Below, piece by piece: positions 12,225-20,728 of a DNA stretch of 64,000 nucleotides (positions are counted from its first letter, which is position 1; each line of letters begins with the position of its first letter). The notes under the pieces are model-generated. The model did not search any database and was not told the origin of the DNA. It saw only the letters and a program-made list of their open reading frames with translations. Made by a program: the position numbers and the translations under genes. The DNA comes from Dryocosmus kuriphilus (lineage: Eukaryota > Arthropoda > Insecta > Hymenoptera > Cynipidae): assembly GCA_038277395.1 (NCBI GenBank), contig CM076192.1, forward strand, positions 133,607,358 to 133,671,357. The letters run 5' to 3'.

Positions 12225-12671
12225 TCGTCTTCCGTAAAAAAGGCTATGCCACGTACACTTCAAATGTTGACAACCCCACGTTATGCATTTTTAATATTAA
12301 AAAAAATTTTTTGACAGAGTTTTATTTAGTTTTATGATAATGTCTTGTGACTTTTATTTGTTTTTTGTTATAACTTGTTATTATTGTTACTATTATGTTC
12401 GCTATCGTGTCGTGTATGTCCGTGTACGTATGTGAAGTTGTGTGTGTTGTCCATCGCTGGAAATATTAATATATTAATTGAGTCGTTTGTCTCAGATGCC
12501 GGTTTGAAAAATCTTGACGAATGCTCTGGTTTCCATTCCCAGGTATGTCTGTGACTTTCTTTCTCTCGCTACCTCTCTCTCTTTGGGGAGGGCCTTTGCA
12601 CTTGCCGCGTTCGCGACCGTGTTTGGTAGCGAAGTACCGGGTCATGAGTACCTGTCGGAGGAGGTGGGCCG

Positions 12672-12703
12672 ATAATGATAATAATAATATTAATAATAAT
12701 AAT
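12672..12703. repeat. (TAA)n at the 3' side of the left Dong element
   Basis: Imperfect TAA units directly follow the element's 3' end and continue into the sequence 'cccaagtcatataaaacac', which is found at the mirror position in the right arm. Both sides of the LINE being TAA implies insertion within one pre-existing microsatellite. Confidence 0.8.
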
Positions 12704-13888
12704 CCCAAGTCATATAAAACACTGCAATATCAGAATGCATTTTATTGAAGCTTTTATTATTTGTAGCACCACTTGAAATCAGTGCGTTTATCTCTTAATG
12801 TTAAATATGTATTATAGTACCAGCATTCTCGAGGCTTGAGATAAAAGGTGGCATGTATTTTATTAACAGGTTTCATACTCGCTCTTCTTTAGACGCCTCT
12901 CTCTCTCTCTCTTCCTCTCTCTCTCTCTCTATCTCTTAGACATAGCAGTTTAACTATCATAACTTGAAGATTTAGTGTAAAATAAAAAAAGAAGTCTCTC
13001 TGTTCTTCTTACGCTGCAATTTTGTCGTCTAGAAAAATATTTTACTTAATTGTTGAGAAATTTTTTAATTCAATAATGAAAGTAAGACTTACGTTTTTCG
13101 AAAATGTGTATAATATGCCCAAAAATACCAGGTAACGGCAAGCAATCTACAAAATAAGTCAGCTACATCAATTTTATGATCCACTGTAAGAAACTTTGAA
13201 ATAGTCTTTAAGAACAACAGAGTAATATGCTAAAAGTCCAATTCATTTAACTGAAACCTTGCCATAATATCATGAATAGTGGAGTATTGAAGATATTAAA
13301 GTCAATCACTGTGAATGGAAAAATATTTTTCTTATGACAGCATTGATCTACTTCAAGGGACAAAAAGGCAGATTAGATGAATAATGAATAGATTTGTACT
13401 ATAGATTCCTACACTAACTAGCAAAATAGTTGATATCTGGCATATATGTATAAAGATTTCTTTCAGTGATATTAAAACTGAAATTACCTCAACTAACTAT
13501 TGAAATATTTGAGGGAGAAGAGGAGGAGAAGGAGGAGGAGGTGATGGTTTCGGAGAGAGTTGAGGAGGATCATTATGTAGTTGAAACAGTCGTTACGGAG
13601 AAATGTTGATTTCAATTATTACACACCATAAATAATATGTTAGAAGCATCATAGTATGTGATGAGTCTCTCTAGCATTTAAAAAATAATATTCCTTCAGG
13701 TGAGAGAAATGAAGAAGAAATACACGTACATTTTGAAAAATAGATTTACTTAACTTATGGCATTACTGTAAATTCTTCAGTCACAACTACAGGAATGTTG
13801 AATCCACTAATTCAAATGATAATTCATTTATTAGAAATATTGAAACAGCAGTTGTTAAATTTTCTACGTCAATTAATAAGAATATTAT
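12704..13888. other. Palindrome arm sequence without a gene (left)
   Basis: Unique-looking AT-rich sequence that mirrors about 16,575-17,550 plus 18,870-19,147 in the right arm. It contains a CT microsatellite at about 12,896-12,931 and a short GGAGGA-type tract at about 13,511-13,545. The TA at which the mariner entered the right arm is intact here as 'aactatcataac' near 12,952. No coding region recognised. Confidence 0.6.
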
Positions 13889-14582
13889 CATTCAATAATG
13901 CCAGGCTCTCTTAATTCATTGATGATTGCAATTATTTCAAGCGTCTTATTTCTGCTTCCAGTTGATTGGGATTATAAAAGTGAGCACATTCGATCTACCA
14001 ATTCATTTGGATCTTCCCAGTAATCTGAAAATCTTGTCTCTATTTCATGTTCAGAGGAAAAATCACTTTCAACGTCATATTCATCATAATCATCCTCATC
14101 TTCATTATTATCACCCTCATCCATATTTACATTATTACCATCATCATCACCATCATTATTGATTGTCACGAATGTTGAATTATCATGTTCATCAAATTCT
14201 TCTTCTTCTTCTTCATCTTCATGTTCTGATTCTAATTTTGGCTTCTTCGCTTGTGACTTCAACTCAGGCTTAACCTTCTGAGTAATCTCCACAAGTTTCG
14301 TTAATGGAGCAGAATGTAGTTCGATTTCTTCTTGAATATCTCGATCCTCATTAGGTTTCAAATTTCTCTGCTTTCGATAAATTGCGTCATTAGCCTTTCT
14401 ATTCCGTTTGTTGCTTTTTGAATTGTTCTGATAGCTTCAGACACCTCTGTAATTTTTCGAAAACCTCTCTCATCATCATCATCATACACATTATTATTTA
14501 CTGTGCAAGAGTATCTTGCATGTCTTTTTAAATTATCAAGCCTTGAATAAACTTTTGAGCAATCTGGACAAGTGGATGTCAT
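13889..14582 (-). pseudogene. Zinc-finger protein with acidic tail, left arm
   Basis: The ATG at 14,582 opens a 74-codon frame with one zinc finger near the N terminus (CPDCSKVYSRLDNLKRHARY then C: C-x2-C-x12-H-x4-C). A region likely to form a coiled coil follows (AIRTIQKATNGIERLMTQF). A one-base frame change at about 14,358-14,361, shared with the right arm, leads to a 129-codon frame. That frame carries a basic patch and then a long Asp/Glu/Asn-rich stretch. A stop at about 13,972 (CAA to TAA relative to the right arm) cuts off the last ~27 codons, which would end at 13,889. I do not recognise the family. The fold suggests a DNA-binding N terminus with an acidic activation- or histone-like tail. 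A TATA box lies ~50 bases upstream. Confidence 0.55.
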
Positions 14583-14628
14583 TTTGTCACTGCCACAACA
14601 TGAGTGACTGTTCGTTCGCTAGTGCTAA

Positions 14629-14640
14629 GTTTATATCCTA
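14629..14640 (-). promoter_or_regulatory. TATA box of the left zinc-finger gene
   Basis: On the minus strand TAGGATATAAAC lies 47-58 bases upstream of the ATG at 14,582, leaving room for only a ~25-base leader. The same element in the same place precedes the right-arm gene. Confidence 0.55.
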
Positions 14641-14718
14641 TGGAGGAGGAGGAGGAGGCGGTGGAGGAGGAGGAGGTGGAGAAGGGGTATGATGAAGTGG
14701 AAGGGTATGAGGAGGACA

Positions 14719-14872
14719 TTGAATCGATGTTAAACAAATGTTGAACCGACGTCAAACCAAAGTTGAATAAACGTTAATTCAACGTTAATTCAACGTTGGT
14801 TCAATGATGGTTCAACGTTGGATCAATGTAGGTTCATCGTTGGTTCAACGTTGGTTCAGCGCTGAACAGATT
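14719..14872. repeat. 11-base repeat array (left arm)
   Basis: Tandem variants of ACGTTGGTTCA: at least eight contiguous units at about 14,773-14,862. Less regular and partly inverted units (TTGAACC) lie on the zinc-finger-gene side. Each unit contains or overlaps the dyad AACGTT. The array lies between the chromodomain fragment and a GGA-rich tract leading to the promoter. Confidence 0.75.
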
Positions 14873-14897
14873 TGATACAACATTGCGCAAAAATTGA

Positions 14898-15000
14898 TTA
14901 CATATCAGATTTGTAAAGCCTAACCACTTTACACATACTTTATTGACACGTTTCTTGACTACTTTTTCCACAAGGTATTCGTCTGGATACTCCTTGCGCT
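14898..15000 (-). pseudogene. Integrase C-terminal chromodomain fragment (left arm)
   Basis: The minus strand is open with 'EYPDEYLVEKVVKKR' followed by 'NKVCVKWLGFTN'. This has the hallmark order of the chromodomain (YxVEKxxxKR...VKWLGF) found at the C terminus of Polinton/Maverick-type and related integrases of insects. About 65 bases are missing against the right arm, just before this block. The integrase catalytic core is absent; the frame runs towards the palindrome centre and meets the ~38-base repeats. The chromodomain would read histone marks during target choice. Family assignment is from remembered motifs. Confidence 0.6.
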
Positions 15001-15039
15001 TGTACGCCGTTTCCCTGTTCCAAATCTAAAACCTTCCAC

Positions 15040-15365
15040 AGAAATTTATTTTCCCCCTTTCTAGCTAACAAAAATGAGGACAATATTTTCCCCTTTTCCA
15101 GCTAACAAAACTGAGGACAATTTTTCCCCTTTTCCAGCTTATAAAACTGAGGACAATATCGCTGATGAGGAGGAGCAGGAGGAGGCGAAGGAGGAGGAGG
15201 GTGTATTGAGAGATGTTTTCCTCAGCTTTATAAGCTGGAAAAGGGGAAAAATTGTCCTCAGCTTTGTTAGCTGGAAAAGGGGGGAAAAATTAACCTCAGT
15301 TTTGTTACCTGGAAAAGGAGAAAGTATTGTCCTCAGTTTTGTTAGCTGGAAAGGGGGAAAATAAA
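15040..15365. repeat. Central ~38-base tandem units, both sides of the palindrome centre
   Basis: Units of about 36-38 bases built on 'ccagctaacaaaactgagg' plus 'acaattttccccttt' occur three times on the left (about 15,057-15,153). They occur four times, inverted, on the right (15,218-15,362). The 64 bases between them are purine-rich. Every unit can pair with a unit on the other side, giving a very stable hairpin. Confidence 0.8.
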
Positions 15366-15600
15366 TTTCTGGGTAAGGTTTTAGAGTTTGAACTGGGAAA
15401 TGGCTTACAAACACAAGGACTATCAAAAGCAAACAATTGCTAGCGGATTCTATGAAAAGGTAATTTTTAAAGTGAAGTATCCAGAAGTATATCTTTTGGA
15501 AAAAAGTAATCAAGAAACGTGTCAATAAAGTACATGTAAAGTGGTTAGGCTTTACAAATCTGATATGTAATTAATTTTTGTGCAATGTTGAGTCAAATAT
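15366..15600 (+). pseudogene. Integrase C-terminal chromodomain fragment (right arm)
   Basis: The plus strand reads 'KDYQKQTIASGFYEKVIFKV' and then 'YPEVYLLEK', which is the linker and start of the chromodomain at the C terminus of Polinton-like integrases (pattern GxFYExE.. KVxYPxxYxxEK). A frame slip then hides the VKWLGF half, which is still visible in another frame. The left arm keeps that half in frame but lacks the linker, so the two copies confirm each other. No DDE core is present. The direction is outward, the same as the zinc-finger gene downstream. Confidence 0.6.
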
Positions 15601-15756
15601 GTTCAATGTTTAACTAACGTTGAACCAGCGATGAACCAACATTGATCCAACGTTGAACCGTCATTGAACCAACGTTGAATTAACGTTAACTTAAGGTTTT
15701 TTCAACTTTGGTTTGACGTCGGGTCAACATATGTTTAACATCGATTCAATGTCCTC
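15593..15756. repeat. 11-base repeat array (right arm)
   Basis: Inverted counterpart of the left array: tandem variants of TGAACCAACGT, followed by irregular units and then CCT-rich sequence leading to the TATA box. Confidence 0.75.
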
Positions 15757-15818
15757 CTCATACATTTCCTCCTCATCATACCCCTTCTCCTCCTTCTCCT
15801 CTTCCTCCTTCTCCACAG

Positions 15819-15827
15819 GATATAAGC
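15819..15827 (+). promoter_or_regulatory. TATA box of the right zinc-finger gene
   Basis: GATATAAGC lies about 47-55 bases upstream of the ATG at 15,874 and matches the left-arm element. Confidence 0.5.
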
Positions 15828-15873
15828 TCAGCGCTAGTGAACGAATAGCCATTCATGTTGTGGCAGTGACAAA

Positions 15874-16574
15874 ATGACTTCCACGTGTCCAAATTGCTCA
15901 AAAGATTATTCAAGGCTTGATAATGTAAAACGGCATGCAAATACACTTGTACAGCAGAGAAACATATGTATGATGATGATGATGATGATGAGAGAGGCTT
16001 TAGAAAAATTGCAAGGGTGTCTGGAGCTATAAAAGCAATTCAAAAAGCAACAAACAGAATAGAAAGTCTAATGATGCAATTCATCGAAAGCAGAAAAATT
16101 TGAAACCTAATGAGGACCGAGATATTCAAGAAGAAATCGAACATCAATCTACTGCATTAGCAAAACTTGTGGTCATTACTCAGAAGGTTAATCCTGATTT
16201 GAAGTAACAAGTGATGAAGCGAAAATTAGAATCAGAACATGAAGATGAAGAAGAAGAAGAAGAATTTTATCAACATGATAATTCAAACTTCGTGAAAATC
16301 AATAATGATGGTGGTGATGATGGTAATAATGCAAATATGGATGAGGGTGATAATAATAAAGATGAGGATGATGATGATGAAGATGACGCTGAAAGTGACT
16401 TTTCCTCTGAACATGAAAATAGAGACAAGAGTTTCAGATTAATGGAAAGATTCGAATAAATTGGTAGATCGAATGTGCTCACTTTTACAATCCCAATCAA
16501 CTGAAAGCAGAAATAAGACGCTTGAAATGATTGCAATCATGAATGAATTAAGAGAGCCTGGCATTATTGAATGA
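15874..16574 (+). pseudogene. Zinc-finger protein with acidic tail, right arm
   Basis: Mirror copy of 13,889-14,582. The ATG at 15,874 starts 'TSTCPNCSKDYSRLDNVKRH', keeping the first three zinc ligands. A small indel then shifts the frame before the fourth. The acidic part is open at 16,211-16,459, and the C terminus (about 16,458-16,574) is readable to a clean stop at 16,574, ending 'NELREPGIIE'. That end is also encoded in the left arm after its premature stop, so it is probably the original terminus (roughly 230 residues). The same frame change seen left at the 'ESR' block is present here, so it predates the palindrome. Function unknown. Confidence 0.55.
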
Positions 16575-17550
16575 CAATATTCTTATTAATTGACGTAAAG
16601 AATTTAACAACTGCTGTTTCAATATTTCTAATAAATGAATTATCATTTGAATTAGTGGATTCAACATTTCCTGTAGTTGCGACTTAAGAATTTACTGTAA
16701 TTCAATAAGTTAAATAAATCTCGTTTTCAAAATATATGTGTATTTCTTCTTCATTCCGCTCACCTGAATTAATATTATTTTTTAAGTGCAGGAGAGACTC
16801 ACCACATACTTTGATGCTTCTAACATACGATTTATGATGTTTAATAATTGAAATCAACGTTCCTCCGTAACTCTTGTTTCAACTACATAATGATCCTCCC
16901 CAACTCTCGCCGAAACCATCACCTCCTCCTCCTCCTCCTCCTCCTCCTCCTCTTCCTTAAATATTTCAATAATTAGTTGAGGTTAATTTCAGCTTTAATA
17001 TCACTGAAGGAAATCTTTATACATATACGCAAGAAATCAACCATTTTACTAATTAGTATAAGAATCAATAGTACAAATCTATTCATTATTCATCTAGTCT
17101 GCCTTTTTATCCCTTGAAGTTGATCAATTCTGTCATAAGGAAAATATTTTTCCATTGACAGTGATTGATTTTAATATCTTCAATACTTCACTATTCATGA
17201 TATTATGGCAAGGTTTCAGTTAAATGAATTGGATTTTTAACATATTACTCTGTTGTTGTTAAAGACTATTTAAAAGTATCTTGCAGTGGATTATAAAATA
17301 TATGTAGATGATTTATTTGGTAGATTGATTGTGGTTACCTGGTATTTTTGGGCATATGATACATAGTTTTTTACTTTGTACAAAAAACGTCAACTTTGAA
17401 AGAGTTTGGAAAAACGTAAGTCTTACTTTCACTACTGAATTAAAAAATTTCTCAACAATTAAGTAAAATACTTTTCTAGACGACAAAACTGCAGCGTAAG
17501 AAGAACAGAGAAATCTTTTTTTATTTATACTAAATCTTCAAGTCATAATA
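16575..17550. other. Palindrome arm sequence without a gene (right)
   Basis: Mirror of about 12,955-13,888. It contains a (CTC)n tract at about 16,921-16,951. No gene is seen. The TA at 17,549-17,550 is the mariner target. Confidence 0.6.
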
Positions 17551-18867
17551 CGAGGCACGTCCAGAAAGTAAGTGTACTCAATTTTTGTAGGCTTCAAAAA
17601 AAATTTAGTAAAACAAAAACATAGTTGTTTACACTTGTACATATGTAAGTTATTTTTCTACATAGTCACCATCCCTCTTGATGCAAGCGGTGAGCCGCGG
17701 GATCAATTTTTTATGCCTGCCTCGAAGAAATCTCCCGCCAGCTCTTTCGCTCACTTCTGCACCTCCCCGTCTGTTGAAAACTTGTTATCACCCATGTGCA
17801 CCTTCAGAGAAGTGTAGAGATGGAAATCTGAATGGGCGTGTCAGGGAATACGGGGGGTGGTTCAAAACGTCCCATCCAAAAGAGTCCAGGAGTTGCTTCG
17901 TAGCGCTGGCCGTGTGAGGTTTGGCATTGTCATGCAGAAGGCAGACTCCCTTCGTCAGCATGCCCCTCCTTTTATTCTGAATCGCCCTTTTCAATTTTTT
18001 CAGCGTCTCACAGTATCTTGCCGCGTTGATGGTCTCCCCGTGGGGCACATATTCAATCAGAATTGTGCCTTTATGGTCCCAGAACACGGATGCTATGATT
18101 TTTTTGGCTGAAATTGTGGTTTTGAATTTCTTGGCGGAGGGTGACAAGGTGTGGCGCAATTGTTGAGACTGACTCTTAGTTTCAGGCGTGTAGTGGGCAA
18201 CCCAAGTTTCATCTCCAGTAATAATAGTGTAGAGAAAATCATCGCCTTCGCGTTCGTAGCGCTCCAAAAACTCTTTGGAGCTCTGCACTCGAATCAGCTT
18301 GTGCTGTTCTGTCAGCTGTTTTGGGACCCACCTCGCAGACAATTTCCGATATCTGAGAGCTGCTGTGATTGTTTCGTGTAACAGGGATCTGGAGATTTGC
18401 GGAAACATCGCAGAAAGATCATCTAACGTCAATCTGCGATCGTCACGGACCGCAATCTCGATTTTTCCCACAAGTTCGTCAGTCAAAATTGAAGGTCTTC
18501 CGCTCCTCTGATTGTCATGCACGGAAGTAGGGCCATTTTTAAATTCGCGACAACACTTGTACACACTTGTGCGATTTATAGCTCCACTACCGTAAACAGT
18601 TTTCACCTCATTATAAATCTCAACTGGAGCTTTTCCCTTCACAACGAGGTAACGAAGGACGGCGCGAATTTCGCACTTGGCGCGAAATGCGATCGACATT
18701 TTTCGCGAGAGATGCTACTGCGTCAAGAGTTTTCAACACACTAACCTCGGATTGGTCTCGTTTTGAAAGGCAGGCGTCAGGCTATGCAGCAGTGTTGCCA
18801 GCATGCCGAAAAAGTATAACCTACATGTGTGAGAGTACCAGTACGCTTACTTTCTGGATATGCCTCG
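17551..18867 (-). mobile_element. mariner element inserted in the right arm
   Basis: 1,317 bases with terminal inverted repeats of about 27 bases, starting CGAGGCACGTCCAGAAAGTA on one end and CGAGGCATATCCAGAAAGTA on the other. TA duplications lie at 17,549-17,550 and 18,868-18,869. The unoccupied site is preserved at the mirror position of the left arm. The transposase is on the minus strand. Confidence 0.95.
17640..18699 (-). pseudogene. mariner transposase (D,D34D type), frameshifted
   Basis: Cut-and-paste transposase of the Tc1/mariner superfamily. The ATG at 18,699 opens 303 codons. Residues 1-110 form the paired helix-turn-helix region that binds the inverted repeats. 'WVPKQLT' at 124-130 is the usual linker motif. 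The first catalytic Asp is D163 (TGDETW) and the second D257 (LLHDNAKPH). The third Asp, expected about residue 292 in a PDLAPSD block, is lost because the frame shifts just after 'PPYS' (residue 285). The remaining C terminus lies in another frame down to about 17,640. The family length is about 345 residues. The element is recent enough to keep a long open frame but cannot transpose by itself. Confidence 0.9.
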
Positions 18868-18892
18868 TAGTTAAACTTCTATGTCTAAAAGT

Positions 18893-18955
18893 AAGAGAGA
18901 GTGATAGAGGGAGAGAGAAAGAGAGCGAGAGAGAGGAAAAGAGAGAGAGAGGCGT
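18893..18955. repeat. (GA)n microsatellite
   Basis: Interrupted GA repeats, the mirror of the CT tract at about 12,896-12,931 in the left arm and longer here. Confidence 0.8.
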
Positions 18956-19147
18956 CTAAAGAAGAGCGAGTATGAAACCCCTTAATAAAATACATGTCAC
19001 CTTTTATCTCAAGCCTCGAGAATGCTGATACTACAATACATATTTAACATTAAGAGATAAACGCACTGATTTAAAGTGCTTCTACAAATAATAAAATCTT
19101 CAAATAAAACGCATTCTGATATTGTAGTGTTTTATATGACTTGGGAT

Positions 19148-19165
19148 GATTATTATTATTATTAT
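19148..19165. repeat. (TAA)n at the 3' side of the right Dong element
   Basis: ATT units on the plus strand abut the 3' end of the minus-strand LINE. Confidence 0.85.
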
Positions 19166-19900
19166 GGGCCCACCTCCTCCCACAGGTACTCATGACCCGG
19201 TATTTCGCTACCAAACACGGTCGCGAACGCGGCAAGTGCTTAGTAGGTTCGTTTGTGTCAGATGCGGTTTCAAAAATTATTCTGCTTGCGCATTCGTCAA
19301 ATAATTAAAATAATCCTGCTTTGGACCATGAAGCATCGCAGCTTTTGCTCAGGCGTAAAGTGATGCCTGAAGTGACGCCCGAAGAACCATTCCTCGCGTT
19401 TTTTAAAAAATTTTTTTTTAACGAACAATGCTCCCTTACAGGCAACATTATCAGAGACATTTGTCCTCAATTCTTTTATTATGTTATAAATTTCAAGCGA
19501 TATTGCTTATCCCAGGTGCCAAGGGGGCAAAAGCACTCCCCAAAGAGAGAGATAGTGAGAGAAAGAAAGTCACAGACATACCTGGGAATGGAAACCAGAG
19601 CAGTCGTCAAGATTTTTTAAACCAGCTGTGAGACAAACGATTCAATTAATATATTAACATTTCGAGCGTTGGACAACACACACAACTTCACAAACGTACA
19701 CGGGCATACACGACACGATAGCGAACATAATAAATAACAATAATGACAAGTTATAACAAAAACAAATAAAAGTCACAAGACATGATAATAAGACTAAATA
19801 AAACTGTGTCAAAAAAATTCTTTTAAAATATTAAAAATGCATAACGTGGGTTTGTCAACATTTAAAGTATACGTGGGTAAGCCTTTTTTACAGAAGACGA

Positions 19901-20720
19901 TTAGCCGCTATCGTTGGTGACGCCCATAAAACTCCGGACGATGCAGCAGGTGTTAAGCAATATCGGCTTCTGTATAAGATGTAAAAATTTCCCAGCTCCC
20001 AGGTCTTTCAAGTGCTGTATGCATCTCACGTGAACGTTCCCTGTGGAGGAGATTACTACCGGGTGAAGGGTGACTTTCTTCACCCTCCACACGGCCATGA
20101 TCTCCTGCCGCAACTCCGCATACTTCTGGATCTTCTCAGTGTATCGAAGTTGGATATTGTGGTTTAAGGGAACACTAATGTCAATAATTCTGACATGTTG
20201 CTCATGTTTGTTTCACCAGAGGACGTCTGGGCGATTATGTCTGACCAGGTGGTCTGTCAGGATACTCCTGTCCCAGTAGAGGAGATGATGTTCGTTCTGT
20301 AGTACTCGTACAGGGGAGTATTTATAATAAGGCTTACGTTCCTCTAGCAAACCAAGATTTAGAGCAATCTGTTGGTGGATAATCCCTGCAGCATCATTGT
20401 GTCTGCGGGTATATTCTTGCGAAGCAAGCATCGTACAGCCATCAACGATGTGCTCGATTGTCTCATTTGGATCACCACAGAGGCGGCAATTGTCAATGAA
20501 CGCCTTAAGATTTAGGACATGCTCTTGTTAGTTCCTTGTGTTCATTACTCCATCTTGGATAGCAATAACGAACCCCTCCGTTTCCGGAAAGAGTTCTCCC
20601 CGTTTTAGCCAGAGGTTTGAAGCATTAGTATCTACGCATGGAAGATCTAGTATTTGAGGGTGCTTTCCATGCAGTTGCTTACCACGCGATTGAGCATTAA
20701 GTTGTTCAACAGTTAGATGT
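19901..20720 (-). pseudogene. Dong C terminus: CCHC finger and restriction-like endonuclease (right)
   Basis: Continues the RT frame after the stop at 20,729. The CCHC finger (CRLCGDPNETIEHIVDGC; C-x2-C-x8-H-x4-C) lies near 20,437-20,492. The PD-(D/E)xK-type endonuclease follows: 'HNRPDVLW' near 20,225, then a stop, then 'DISVPL' and 'KYAELRQEIMAVW' (about 20,080-20,150), ending at 19,901. In R2/R4 elements this enzyme nicks the target that primes reverse transcription. The finger and endonuclease are complete in content but interrupted by at least two stops. Confidence 0.75.
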
Positions 20721-20728
20721 CCGATGTA

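Larger units (their letters stand above)
8000..12671 (+). mobile_element. R4/Dong-type non-LTR retrotransposon, left copy, dead
   Basis: A LINE flanked by (TAA)n on both sides, with a ~400-base 5' UTR, an ORF1-like region (8,406-9,332), an RT-endonuclease region (9,329-12,224) and a ~450-base 3' UTR that ends just before (TAA)n. The clade call rests on three things: the RT type, a CCHC finger plus restriction-like endonuclease at the C terminus, and TAA targeting. Compared with the right copy it lacks ~25 bases at the 5' tip, has lost the ORF1 start, has an expanded G run at about 8,926-8,942, and carries many frameshifts. It runs inward, towards the palindrome centre. Confidence 0.85.

Noticed and set aside
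13972..14361. Programmed frameshift joining the two zinc-finger-gene frames
   Set aside because: Both arms share the shift, but the site (AGA GAA ATT TGA) does not form a standard slippery heptamer; an old indel is simpler.
14885..15525. Open frames across the palindrome centre (for example 15,074-15,364) as a repeat protein
   Set aside because: They are translations of the ~38-base repeats and their inverted copies. The chromodomain frames nearby are better supported.
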